From NCBI GenBank assembly GCA_001599815.1, contig BCIA01000005.1, forward strand, positions 4,224,472 through 4,288,471: a DNA stretch of 64,000 nucleotides. Reading direction: 5' to 3'. The position numbers and the translations under genes are program-made. The stretch comes from Furcasterigmium furcatum (taxonomy: Eukaryota > Ascomycota > Sordariomycetes > Glomerellales > Plectosphaerellaceae). The first letter of the stretch is position 1, and the number at the start of each line of letters is the position of its first letter. Below, piece by piece: positions 52,201-64,000 of the stretch. Below the pieces are notes generated by a model. It was given only the letters and a program-made list of their open reading frames with translations, was not told the origin of the DNA and made no database searches.

Positions 52201-54399
52201 TCAGATCAGGAGGAAGTCCCAGCCCTTCATCTGCATGACATCCCGCCAGTGGATGTAGGGTGCCGGGTCGGCGGCGACGTCGCCCGAGCCGGCGGACGCG
52301 GGGCTTCCCGCGGCGCTGAGGTTGGGGCTCTGCTTGACGCAGCTGGTCTGGTGCCAGACCTCGCGGAGGAGGGAGGCGACGCGGCCGAAGGAGCCGATCG
52401 TGGAGAGATCGCCGAGCTCCGCGGCGCGGTCCTCGAAGAAGCGGCGGAAGTTGCTGCCGGGGAGGCTGACGCCGCCGCCGATGAGGTAGACCCAGACGAG
52501 GCTGCGGTCGAAGCCGCCGGGTCCGGAGGGGATGTGCTGCAAGACGTTGACGAGCTTGTCAACCAGGCCGACGCACGAGGGCTGGGCAGGGTTGAAGCCG
52601 GGGACGAGGCTGCAGAGGTAGATGCGGGCGGCGATGCGGAAGGCCGCCGTCATGTTCTTGGAAAGCTGCTTGGGAGACAGGGTGCCGGTCTTGTTGAAGG
52701 GCATCTTGGGCTCGGACTCGCCAAGCTCAGTGAGGCCGATCTGCTCGCCGAGGGCGTGGACGTGGTGGCAGAGAGTGATGTCGTCCATGCCGTCGCGCTT
52801 CAGGGCATCGAGGCAGGCGATCTCCGAGATGAGATACATGACACGGTCATCGCAGCCCATGAGCTCCCGGAGGCCGAGGCTGGGGTTGACAGGCGAGAGG
52901 TGCTTCTCCCGGTAGGTGTGGGCAAATGTCGGGGCGGTTCCCTGCATGGTGGCGCCGAGGATGTCAATCCACGAGGTGAGCGTCATGTTGAAGGGGGTCT
53001 GCGAGGGAGGGGCGTTGACGTCCGACACGAGGCGGGGGAGATCGAGCTTCTGCACCAGGCTGATGGCGGCCTGGAAGTGCTGGTGCCACGGGATGTCGGG
53101 CAGGGCATCATCCGAGCGGCCGACGACGCACTGGAAGAAGATGAGGCCGAGAGCAGCCTCGAGAATCTCCTGGTGGTTCTCGTCCTGGTTGAGGGCCTGG
53201 CAGAGCGCGGAGATGGTCGCGTAGCGGTGGCGCATGATGTCCTGGTCAATCTCCTCGCCGGGGAGGTTCATCGTCGCCTTGTAGTGCTGGGCGGCGATGC
53301 TCAGGCAGCAGTGCAGGTAGCCCTGGTTGCTTTGCAGGGAGGGGAGGATGAGATCCGAGCCAACGGAGCCGTGCTGGTTGGACTCGAGGATGGGGAAGAT
53401 GGTGGGTAGCACGAACTGGATGAAGTGGTCCAGCAGTCGCTGGTCGTTCTCGTCGAGCTCAATTGCGACTTGCCTGTTGGGGAGCGAGGGCCCGTGAGAG
53501 AAGTCGAAGAAGTTGACATTGAGCGTCTCCTCGCTGAGGGACTCCTTGCGCTCGGAGAAGACCTGCTCGGTCCACTCGCCGCCTTCCAGTGGCACCGACG
53601 ACGGGAGAATGGTCCCCGGAGGTGGTGGTGTGTGGAACGTGCTGAAGGTGGAAATGTGCGACTCTCTCAACGTCGGGACGTCGTTCATGAACACTTGCCG
53701 CTCGGTCTTGACGTCAACCTCGTACGGCGTGTTGAAACCGTTGAACATGAAGTCCGGGTGCATCTGGCCGCCAAAAGCGAACTCGTGGCCCATGGTTGGC
53801 GGGCTGTTGAAGTTGAATGCCGAGGAGAAGTGGGAGTCGATCGAGGCGGAACGGGTGCGATCGAGGGGATCCGAGAAGGTTGCAGACGTCGGGAGCGAGT
53901 GCGACAGGCCGGGCGGAGAGTTGACGGAGGTCTGGATGTTGTGTGTCGCCTTTTCTGAGAGCTTCTTGCGCTTGATGATCATCTTGATGTCTTCCTTATG
54001 CTTTCTCCTGGCATCGTTGTTGCTCCACCACATCGGCCGCTTGTACTCGCATTGCAGGCCGAGGTGCTTGCAAGCTGTGCACAGAGGCGAGCCCTCGTCG
54101 CACTTCTTCCTTCGTAACCTGCAGGTGTAGCATCCTGTGCGTCCAAAAGTCAGCTTGTCAGTGTTCTACGAGTCCGCCGAGGCGGTTGCAAGCCAGGGGC
54201 GGTTTTCAGGGGCGCGCCCGAGTTGTTGGTTTTGGGTGTAAGTGGGTGGCGGCGCCCGTGTAAGTGCCGCTCGCCGGGGGACAAAGGAGGACAATGGCGT
54301 ACCTGTTCGGGAGCGACGATGCATCTGACTCTTAGCTTTGGGGTTCGCATTGGTGTTCTTGCAGGCCGTCTTGGCCTTCGCAGATTGTGTGACTGCCAT
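52201..54399 (-). CDS. Zn(II)2Cys6 transcription factor (Fungal_trans_2 type)
   Basis: The gene model is complement(join(52201..54134,54303..54399)), 676 aa. The short first exon MAVTQSAKAKTACKN...RRSRTG joins across a 168-bp intron to CYTCRLRRKKCDEGSPLC, giving a zinc cluster at about residues 34-61 (CYTC-x6-C-x6-CTAC-x6-C). YKRPMWWSNNDARRKHKEDIKMIIKRKKL follows as a basic linker. The body (LLDHFIQFVLPTIFPILESNQHGSVGSDLILPSLQSNQGYLHCCLSIAAQHYKA, LEAALGLIFFQCVVGRSDDALPDIPWHQHFQAA) is of the Fungal_trans_2 kind. I recall closely similar regulators as generally conserved in Sordariomycetes, suggesting a housekeeping rather than accessory role. I cannot give a proven name. A long 5' region without genes lies upstream. 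Confidence 0.87.
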
Positions 54400-57300
54400 C
54401 TTGACTGGAGGAGCTGGTCGAACGAACTCTTCTTTGTGGTGGTTGGGGGGTAGTGTTGACATTTGTACCCTCTGCGCAGTGAAGATCGGTCGCGATGGGA
54501 CGGTACAGTACCTGCGTGCGAACAGTGAGCAGCTCGGGGTCTGGCTGGCTGGCTGGTTCGCTGGGGGGTACGGTGGTGGTGGTGTGTGTGGAGGCCGACG
54601 AGGGATGTCGACAGGGGTAAAGGGGGTGGGGGGCGTGCAGACCGGTCGTACAGTGCAGGACCGGGGTCAAATGACACGGCTGGCTGCCAGGCCGTGAGAG
54701 GACTCGGAGGCTTGAGGAAGGAAAGTGAGAGGCGGAGGACAGGCGGAATCGGGCAGGGATCCTGTCTTGCTGGGCGAATCTAGCCGGGATCTGGCTGTTG
54801 ACTCGACCGCTGGAGAGATCACGAGGAGGGTCCTTGGTGTCTCTCGTCCCTTCTCTTTCTCGTTTCTTGTCTTGACTCGTCGAGGGTCGTTGAATGGTAT
54901 TGTCGTCGGGATATTAGATTATTTGCGACAGGTCGAATCGTGCTCGTAGGGTGATGCTTCGATATCGCAATGGTTCGTTTCCGCGCAGCGGTGTTTTTGT
55001 TGACAGAAAAATGACTGACGTGAGCAAGTCCGGCTTGCTGAAAGTTGTTGAAAAGTATCGTTGAGATTCGTTGGAGAGATGATGTTTCGTAAGAGGAGCG
55101 GAGACTCGAAAGGGCATTAAGAGACAAAATAACAATGAAAAGAACAAACACTTGGATCACGGGACCTTCTTCCTGACCTTCAAAAATGGATGGGGAGAGA
55201 GGCCATGATGGGATGCTGGAGGCCACAGCCTTATAAGTGGCCGCCGTCTTGATGACCTGCTTAGTCGCCCGCCAGCGATCTTGAACGACGCGAATGTGTG
55301 CAGCGATGTTGCTAAATTTGGCCACACGGGATGTTGACGGCCCCAGCAGGTGAGTGACGACTGACGAGGGCGGGCGGCCACGGCAGCGGGCCACGCTCAG
55401 GATCTGCCCTCTTTGAGTGAGTGAGACCTCGACCTGCGCTTACAGGCGCCAATGAGGGCAGGCCAGCCAAGATGGTTGCACGATGGCTTCCCCGAGCTAG
55501 GCCGGATTCGACGCACACGTCCTTCCGGACCCTCGTCCGGGTACCCTCCATCAGCCGGTGAGGGCAGACCAGAATACCTTCATGCATGGCTGCTGGCAGC
55601 AGGCGTCGACCCCACCCGGCCACCCGCTTCCCACGGAAACTGGCAGCTTGGTGTACGGCTCCAAGTTGGTAGTAAGCAAGGGTTTGCATGTAGGAGTGCA
55701 TCTGGGATGCAGTCCGTTCCTTGTGGCACGCACTGGAATGCAAGGCAGGGCGGTGGGCTAGCCTCGGCGTGACCTCTTCCCGGGGCCGACGTGCCCGAAG
55801 ACCACGAGCTGGCCGCCTGAGATGACCGCGAGGGCAGAGACATGCCGTGTCTAGTCTCTCTCGTCGGGTCATGGCAGCAGCCCACCGAGGTGAGGAGCCG
55901 TGTGTGCTGCTAGACCAGATAGACTAGCGTGGAAGAAGAAGGTGTGTTCCTCGAACTTCATGATCCGTTGAGAGTCAGAGAAGAATGCCCACGTTTTCCA
56001 TATCCTCCGAGAGTGTCGTTCGGAGACGGTCCGTCGAGGACTAAGATAGCTGCGCCAACCCCCAAGCAGCCCTAGTTGGAGGCTGTTGGACGTGTTCGCC
56101 TGTCAAAGTCGCCCTCGATCATACAGTAGTAGCCTTTCCGCCTTGAACTACATGGCTGCACAGACGTCTTGGCCAGCCCGATGTGGAGGTGTTCAAGGTG
56201 TCAGTGCAGTGCTGTACGATGTCGTGGAGGTGGCAGCAGAAATAGCATGTCGAAAAAGGCGCACTGGACCGACCGACCTCCTCCATACCCCGCAGGCTTG
56301 ATGCTACTTTCTCCGAGATGGCCGGCATGGCTTCATGGGGACGGTCCCGAGCGGATCATCCGATAGAGATGGGTTGATAATGCCATTCCGATGGAAGGCA
56401 TGATCGGGATGCCGCCGGGTGCCATGCGATGCCATGGCATGATGATGCTGGGGCAGCCCCGGCCCTCGAATTGAGCTCTCCTTGTTGAACAATGGGCACC
56501 CAAATCGTCGAATCAGGGTCGAGGCTGCGCTGCCCACGGGAGATGCTGCTGGCCGTTGTCGTGCGAGTAAGGTAAGACCCGTGGTGGGAGCGGTTCGGCG
56601 CCGTCGTCGAGTTGAGACGGCGGAACTTCTTTGTCGGCAAAAGAGAAAGCATGGATGATGGCTGGAAGGGAAAAGAGTGGGAGAAGGCCCGTCCGTTCAT
56701 CTGATTCGATCGGGCAGTGTGACGACTTCTGGGCCGTGCATGCGCGGTAGGGGCCGCGGGACCAACCGATTCTAGCGCGTGTGATTCAACAGGGGAGGGG
56801 GCAGCTCGACGAAGGTTATTCACGGCCTCCCATTGGACATAAATCATGAGATCGTGCATGAATATTGACCAGGCGTCTGTGAGCCGAGGCGCTAGCAAGG
56901 GGAGCTTTGGCCAATGTTCGGGCAGAGACCGCATTTCTTGCAGGTGCTATCCGGGGGTGGCCCCTGCCTGCCAGCAGCGACGGAGGTCAGTTGAGGGCAT
57001 TGACCCCACTGGCGCTGCGACCGATTCTCTCACTTTTCTCTTCCCAGCTTCACCTCGTCCTCGGTCACTCTATCACTTTCTGAAGGCTCATGAACCCGGT
57101 CAGCCACACCTCGAGCAGATTTGATGTTTGCTTTCTCTTTAGCCGTCACTGCCGATCCTGACTCTCATGACCCACGGCTTGCTGAGGATCAATATTTCGC
57201 CCAAACGGGCAACCAGGCAGTCTAATTTTGGGGGACAGTCAGCTCGACGCACCACCGACGGACACCACGGCCACCATCACCATGACAGTTGCGAGCTTCG

Positions 57301-60300
57301 GCGGCTAGCCTCCGATGTTTTCGTTTCCCCGAGTGCGTGGGCTTCCTGTCTAACAGACTGGGCCATTCCCAGCAGTGCTCCACCAGACGACACCACCTCA
57401 GTGTCCACGACGTCGAGACCACGTTCTGCCAGCCACGCCGCCCCTTCAGCTGGCAGCAAGTTGGCAACGGTGAGCCATGCCATGCCTTCACCGGCCCGCT
57501 CAAGCCACACCTTACCGGAGGAAGAAAAAGCAAGCGACCCTTGTCCTCTCCCGCCACCTTCTCCGAGGCTGGTGGCTTCAACGTTTGCCCGTCCACGGAA
57601 ATATTCGTACACCAGGTGCAGCAACCATCCGCACAAAGAGAAGACATACATACAGTACAATACATTGTTTCCTCGACTGCTGCATTAACAACGCCCGCCC
57701 AGTCAACACCCGCAGACCTTTCTTTTCTCTCCCGCCACGCCGCCATTGGTGCCCGAACGTTCTCGGGTCGGCCTTACCTTGGCACTCCATGGTAGATCCT
57801 GCTCTCCGGACACCTTTGGCTTCCTTTCGGCACCGGATCGGCCCTGGAGTCACCTCGAAACCCTTTCCAATTCGGATGCGAACTTTCTCACCAGATGGCC
57901 TGATCGCAGCATCCTCCCCAAGTCCGAAGTCCAGCAGACAGGCATCAGTCAAGTTGCGTTCTTTTCGAATGGCAAGGCTAACCCTGCTCTCTGAATGTTG
58001 CGCAGCGGCGCGCTCTCAACTAGGTACCCTTGCAGGACCCTCCAAGGATGATCATGCCTCGATCGCGATCCCACCCGCAAGCCGAAGAAAACGTTCTCAC
58101 TGAAGGCGTTGCATCCCGTGTCAGCGTAATTTTACAGCGTGGGCAAAACGGCAGTAGCGCGGTGTGATGCGAGGTGATGGCCTCACTGAACCCCTGCCCG
58201 CCTTTGATAACGGAACTCGGAGTGGCTTGTCAAGCCGAGTGGAGGAACCTCAGATCATCCCGGCCTTCCCCGTCCGCCCTAACGGAAGCACCCCGTCGCC
58301 CGCACAAGCATCCGGCGGCACATCATCGCTTCATCCCGGCTGCCCCCTTGCCTTCACATTCCTTCACGCTCCACCAAACCCGTCATCAGTCGACATCGAC
58401 AGTCAAGGGTGAGTTCGTCAAGAGGACTGGAGGAATCATCTCCGTCTTTGTCTGCCGGGGATGCCCATGTATTGCGGACCTTGCGGTTCTCAATCAAGAA
58501 TTCCATGCATTCATCTTTTCCGGATTACGGCGAGAAAAAGGCCTGCGCGCGCTCGCTTCGAGTCCTTGTACACCATCTGCACGCAAGGTACCATGGGTCC
58601 CGCTGTCAAATCCCGCGACCAGGACTACCCCTCTTCCGCGATGGCTCGTCCACGAGACGGAGCGACATCGACTCACCATCTTTCAATTGACACCTGCGAA
58701 CGTCTACTTACTAGTGCGACCACGGTTCATTCATCAACGGCCACACATGCCTCCCGAAGAGCCTCTCCGTCTTGTCTGGAACGATCCATGCCCGGCCAGC
58801 CCATCTGTTGTTGTGCACAGGCACATCCGGCATTGGGTGAAGAACAGAGGCAATTTGCCCGTCACACCCTCCATCGCATAGCTGAACCTCGTCACATCCC
58901 GTCCAGGACCCCCGCGACCGCAGCTAGATCCGTCCAGATTGCCAAGAGGAATTCGATAAGATGCCACCTTATTGCGCAGCACGGTCCACTCGAACGTCCC
59001 CCCTCCGCATCTGCAGCTTGTGGTAGTCCGCCAACGGCTCCCCCACTTGATCAACGAGAACAAAGAAATCTTCAGGATATAGCTTCATGGCCTCGACAAC
59101 GGGCCGCATTAGAGACTCGACGGGCTCAAGTCGTCGTCTCATTCTGAGTCATCTGCCCGCGCACAGAGCCACAGTTCGCGCATTAGCCCGACATCATGTG
59201 AGGTTGAGGCCATGGCAACGTGCTCTCGAGGAGCTATCGCGAAGTCGCGACGAGAAATCAATCATCCACCATTGCGCCCTCACTCACAGACCTCGCGAAC
59301 CGAGGTGGCTTCAAGGTGTGATGGCCGTGCAGCGAACCTGGCTGGCCATCCACTAGCTGTACCCCTCCTTCCCACCTGGGGGAGGCTGGATCAGGACGAG
59401 AGGGGTCACCGTGCTTTAGGGACTGTGTAGTACGTGCGGCGCAATAAGGTCAAGAACGTTGACATCTCATCTCCCCCAGCTGATAGGCGATCCGCCAAGC
59501 TTTGGCACTTCGTTCCCTCCCACGGCTGACTCCAATGTTGCCGCATCTGCTCGGACAAGCTCAAGAGATTGGGCATGCGGATCATCGACGACGTGACCGA
59601 AGCCCGTTGTCAGCGAGTGGGAGCAAAACAGGGGGAACCTTGAACTATCACAATTCAGCTCCTTTCACAGTGGAGTCGAGCTGTTCTCCTGCTCGTACTT
59701 CCACGGGCCGGAGCTAACGGGCGAGAATGCCCAGCCGCGTGGCTGGTGATTGTCCTCGAACGCCGTTGCCGCAGCTGAGACAGTGATTTCAAGAGGCATC
59801 ATGCCCGAGCTAAATGCCGTGCCGCGGAAACTAGCAGATCTTGCATCAGTCGAGGTTATTCAAGCGCCATGTCGGACAGCATCGACGCGATGGCCGGCGA
59901 GAGAGCGGTGTGGGCGGTGAGGGTCCATCTTTCCTCGCTGCCTGTCTCACCTCCGCCGCATTTTCGAGAAGCTCGTGAGGGAACACATGGAAGTCCCCTC
60001 GGTGTGGAACGCGCATTAGCGAAGAAAAGCAGTCTGCAGCAACTGCAGTCGCAGACAAGACCGGGGCACAGCAGGCCAAGTTGGCATGGCCATGCTAATT
60101 CTGTGGGCCAGAAACCTGCCTCAAGCACGTTCCCCCTCACCGACATGGACGTCGTGTGGATAAAGACGGAGTCGGCATGCAAGGCTCTTGGCATATACAG
60201 TACACGTAAGTACTGACATACATACGGACGATGATGCGGCGGGCGAGGGACTGGACTTGCGCTATCCGGTGACTGATATCGGCTTCCCCTACTAGAAGGC

Positions 60301-63300
60301 ACTAGTGCAGAGGTCAGATGTCGGAAGGGTGGAAGAGACCGTTCACACCAAGCCAGATCATGGCTGCATGACTTCGTCGTGGGGGGTCAGATCCGGGGCA
60401 CGACTCCACACGAGCTCGACGTCCACAAGTCGAGGAGACCAGCCACGAACATGCAGGCCCCATCTCAGATAAACTACGAGGTGCATGAGACCGCCGGTGC
60501 AGCAGCTGTCGTACCACGCTGGTGAGTGGGCAATGCGTGCCTATCAGGACAGTCTCCGGCCTCAGCTCCAGTGCAGAGGGTTGGGTTAAAAAGCCATGGT
60601 GGGCGGTGGTCGCACAGCGTCGAGGGCGTGGAAGCCACAGCAAGCCGGGAAGACATCCTGTTCGAGCCGACTGGCTGCACACCGACCGCATCGCAGCTCT
60701 GCCCGACCGCCCCTCATGAAGTCATATGCATGCCCTCTCTGTATCCGCGGCATCAGCAGCCGATGAGGGGTAGGTCCTCACGACCGGTCCTCTCGCGCGG
60801 TCAGCCGTGATGCTGTGAGCCGTGGCAGCAGACTCGGTCGGGTCATGCGCACACCGTTGCACAGTATGCCCCTCACTCAATCGCCGTGTCGACTTGATGA
60901 AGTCGGAATTGCATCGAGCGGGATTTCAGTCGCGCAGGTCGCATTCTGCCGTGTGATTTGCGCAAGCTGAAAAGGCAAGGCGAGACAAGCGGATCGGCGG
61001 GACAGGGATCTGGAGTCGGTCAAGAGCTCTGCAGCAGCCGAGGACGGGCCAGAGAACCCCTACTGGCAAGCCATGACTATCAATTGCTGTTTTCTTTCAA
61101 CAAGGGCATTCCCGTGGAGAGCCGGTCCGTCCCTTTGTTGACGACCAGCTTCCAAGACGGGAGCCTCGGACTCGCGAAGGATGTGAGCCAGCCACACGGT
61201 CTTGGCCTCTTTGACATCAGGAACAAGGTGTGATCGTCTACTCGCAATCGACCGTCTTTTCTCCGAGCAGACGAGCAAGAGAGAAAGACGAGTGGCTGGC
61301 GCACAGAATGAGGGGTGAGGTCAGTTGACAATGGGTGGTGGGGTCTTGAGGTGGCTTAACCGGGATCGAGGAGGAATGCCACTCGAGGACTCGAGGGATC
61401 GGAGTGCAATTCGACCACTGCGGGAAGCCGAGATGGAACATCCCATCCGCAGGTCAGGGATCCCGACCACTGATCTCCTCCGTTGCTGATGTGATGGGCG
61501 ACGGAAAACTGTCCCCATGACACCGGTGGGTGCCGTTGAGGAGTTTACAGACCCGACATCTTCCCGTCCTTCCGACAAGGACCGGCTTGCTTGGGGGGTT
61601 GTGAGAAACGACAGACCTTTTGAGGACAAGAGGAAGGGCGGTCGAGACCTTTGAGCTGGACACCGCGGGAGGCGAGTCAGGAAGCTAGCCACCAGCCACC
61701 CGGTCAACAGGAGGATGGGATGTGCTTTTGCTAAAAAGCTCCGCGGATCCTAAGCTTTGGGAAGCAATGCAATATCAGGCGGCCGTCTTTTCGGGCCTCC
61801 ATTACGGTGGCCGGGGCACCGGTCGCCATGGGCAGCAGAGGGCTTTATTTCATGCTCCCCACGACTTCCTCTGGTGGTCTTGCAGGGCGTGGCATCCCAC
61901 GCTCTCTGGGGGAGAGAAACAAAACGAGGCGCAGAAGAGGGGGGCCCGACAGGCGGCCAAGCGGCCCTCTGATGGCAGGTGGGTGTTTGTCTGTAAGAAG
62001 CTCGGGCATCCAACCACAGTGGGCATGAACGAGGGGAACGAGCAAGGCCCCCAGCGATGGGCAAGAAACAAAAAGGCAAGGGAAAAAGAAAGAACGGGCG
62101 GCGGGCGGGATGCGGTGCAGCGGCGGGGTCTGCCGAACGATTTTCATCCTCGCAGTGCCTGCCCCCCCTGTCGCTGTCGCTGGTCCCCTGTCCGCGAGCA
62201 AGTGATGGACAGCCAAGCCGAGCGAGCTTGTTGCAGGGGTATTCACCCCATGTTCTTCTCCTCTGTGATGTGATACCCTTTTCGGCATGCGGACAGCGGA
62301 CAGTGCTGGAGGGAAACGTCGAAGCGAGCGGGGTGCGCCGAGCGAGTGTGACGAGGGCGCTTAGAGGACAGGTGTGTCTCTGAATTCTGACCAATGGCGT
62401 GTTAGTGTTCCCTAAAATAACGTTGCACAGAGCAATGATTTTAGGCCAATGAGAAACCAAGGCGCCCTGGTTGATGCGAGGCCGGGTCGAGCTGCACGGG
62501 CCGCACTAGCAGCAACACGTTTGCTGGCCAATGGCGTCTCGAGGATGGGCCGTGGCGCCAAAAACGTCTTTCCGTAGCTCCAACCCCACACCTGTCGAAA
62601 GCTCCAATCCTCACCACCGTTAACCACCATCACCATCAACCACCAGCCAGGCCTCGCGGCCTCGCGCTGCTGCTCCTCCTGACTCTCCACGCCGTCCGTC
62701 GTTGGCTAGACCTGCCCCCCCGGAGCCACATCTTCTCGGCACGCACCGTTTGCTGCGCGATGATGCTCCCGGCTGCCGCCACGGCCGCCCTCGTTGCCAG
62801 GGCTTCCCTGGCTTGGCTGCCATGCCCTCCGCTGTGCTTCGCTTCACGGACGCACGCACACCACAGACGGCCTGCATGTGCCCAGCAGCATCCCTGATCT
62901 ATTCTTTCCTGTCCGTGGCATGGCACCAGCCCTCTAGCGTGGCCTCGACGGCCGCGGTGCCGCGCCGGGTGGTACGACCTCGACTGCCATGCATCCACCG
63001 CCGGCGGTCCCTCTGCCCCCCGCCCCCCATCGAAGACATCCCCGGCGTCTACGGGTGCTATTCTTGTCCCTGCGCATGACTCTCCCCGAGCACCGCTCCT
63101 CACCGCGGCGGTCAGTCCTGCCTGTCCCTGTCCCTGTTGGGCCCCCAAGAGCCTGATCGAGCGTATCACCGTCGAGCAGCTCTTCCAGCGGACGCAACCC
63201 TCTCCTGGCAGCCATACGCAGGTGCCCAGAACCGCCGAATCACGCACATTGGAACCTGCATAGCACCTACAAACGGGGGGTGTGCCGTTGCTCAACCGCC

Positions 63301-63730
63301 GCCGCCGCTGCTGTGATCCCATCCCTCGTCGCTCAATCCTCCCCCCTCCTCCATCGTACATAACCTGAAGTAGGCGCCCGCGCGTATCCCCATCCTCAAA
63401 CCTCCTTTCCTCTTTTTGCGACCCGTGACATCTTTCCCGAGCATAGCGAGCTCATTGTATACCTCTCTCTCTCTCTCTCTATCAACATCTATCTATACGT
63501 GCTTGTGCATTCTTCCACGAACGACTAAAAGGATCTCGGTCTCACAACAGATCCCTCTGCATCACTGCGAACCACGACATCAGGATACAAAACCCTAGAC
63601 GAGCCGGCGACGGCCTCTTGAACAACCCGAACAAGCGAGGTTACCCGGTGCGAACTGGGTCTTACGGATAGCCGCTGAATATCGCGGCTCCCGCATTTTC
63701 TATTTGACTTTCATATCAAACAAACACACA
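54400..63730. other. 9.3-kb region without supportable genes between two head-to-head genes
   Basis: Many overlapping short frames occur on both strands but none shows a domain, a credible intron pattern or conserved-looking composition. The flanking genes point away from each other, so the whole stretch is upstream DNA for both. It contains a tetranucleotide CTGG repeat near 54541-54556 and a (CT)9 run at 63463-63480. It may hold long 5' UTRs, 5' UTR introns, distal control elements or non-coding RNA, none of which I can prove. Confidence 0.55.
63463..63480 (+). repeat. CT microsatellite, (CT)9
   Basis: A pyrimidine-rich dinucleotide run about 250 bp upstream of the ATG at 63731. Pyrimidine tracts are common in fungal core promoters, so it may mark the transcription start region of the last gene. 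Confidence 0.75.
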
Positions 63731-64000
63731 ATGGTGAGCTCAGCAGACGGTCCGGCGAGACGGACGCAGGCGACCTGACTTGCTTCGCAGGAATACTCGA
63801 CACATCACTCCATGGGCGAGCTGCGCTCGCATCAGATGGAGATGCGGCACAAGGCCGGCATCCGCGACTCTCTCTTCAGCATCAAGAGGGACGACAGGCC
63901 AATGTCGGTCGCCACAGAATTCGTCGACATGGACTGGGATGAGGATATCATGAGCGAGATCGAGGACAACTCGCCCAGGCACAGCGTCAACTCTGTAAGT
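63731..64000 (+). CDS. 5' part of an unrecognised gene, continuing beyond the window
   Basis: Exon 1 appears to contain only the ATG (63731-63733), followed at once by GTGAGC. The intron ends with TTGCTTCGCAG at 63790, and exon 2 (63791-63994) reads EYSTHHSMGELRSHQMEMRHKAG... to ...EIEDNSPRHSVNS before a GTAAGT donor at 63995. The visible 69 residues are charged and low in hydrophobic residues, with an acidic patch (DMDWDEDIMSEIED). They look like a disordered N-terminus. I do not recognise the family. It is preceded by a very long gene-free region, which suggests elaborate transcriptional control. Confidence 0.6.

Noticed and set aside
52249..53409. Open frame of 386 codons on the plus strand
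   Set aside because: It is antisense within the Zn2Cys6 regulator; the Glu/Asp/Val/Ala-rich product is the typical shadow of a GC-rich coding strand.
1..64000. tRNA, rRNA and CRISPR features
   Set aside because: No cloverleaf with A/B boxes, ribosomal signature or spaced direct-repeat array was seen. A GGTTCGAGTC-like string near 4117 has no matching tRNA around it.

Overview
The window reads as nuclear DNA of a filamentous ascomycete (Pezizomycotina, probably a Sordariomycete). Genes are split by short introns (about 45-110 bp, GT-AG with CTRAY-like branch sites). Zn(II)2Cys6 transcription factors are abundant, and genes lie singly on both strands in a GC-rich background. I saw no rRNA, tRNA, CRISPR array or intact transposon. 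Exon borders were worked out by eye from splice signals and protein continuity.

Layout. (1) 1-6653: a decayed Zn2Cys6 regulator fragment at the left edge, two DUF5672 Golgi-type proteins and a third membrane-anchored glycosyltransferase-like protein. (2) 7084-13650: a Zn2Cys6 regulator, an ACS-family MFS transporter and a metal-dependent amidohydrolase. The transporter and hydrolase are divergent and share a promoter holding three copies of CGGGTAC-NN-GTACCCG. (3) 14322-32051: the centrepiece, a likely 5-aminovalerate/glutarate catabolic cluster. It holds a class III CoA-transferase of the glutarate type, a semialdehyde dehydrogenase, a GABA-transaminase-type aminotransferase, both subunits of a mitochondrial succinyl-CoA ligase, glutaryl-CoA dehydrogenase and a mitochondrial dicarboxylate carrier, with two Zn2Cys6 regulators inside it. 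(4) 32822-39795: two more Zn2Cys6 regulators around a membrane-anchored DUF3445 protein (haem-dependent N-demethylase family). (5) 40126-46875: a divergent FMN monooxygenase / Baeyer-Villiger-type flavoprotein pair, then a broken arylsulfatase. (6) 47395-54399: a cysteine-rich single-pass membrane protein and a sixth intact Zn2Cys6 regulator. (7) 54400-63730: about 9.3 kb with no supportable gene, then the first exons of a gene that runs off the right edge.

How the cluster would work (inference): the aminotransferase and dehydrogenase, which lack obvious mitochondrial presequences, turn 5-aminovalerate into glutarate in the cytosol. The dicarboxylate carrier brings glutarate into the mitochondrion, where the CoA-transferase moves CoA from succinyl-CoA to glutarate. 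Glutaryl-CoA dehydrogenase yields crotonyl-CoA, and the clustered succinyl-CoA ligase recharges the released succinate. The 10-mer AAATCGCCGA occurs five times, in the promoters of four transcription units of the cluster (aminotransferase, the divergent ligase pair, glutaryl-CoA dehydrogenase, carrier). Looser CGCCGA/CGCCGG copies lie upstream of the CoA-transferase and the dehydrogenase. This suggests a dedicated regulon.
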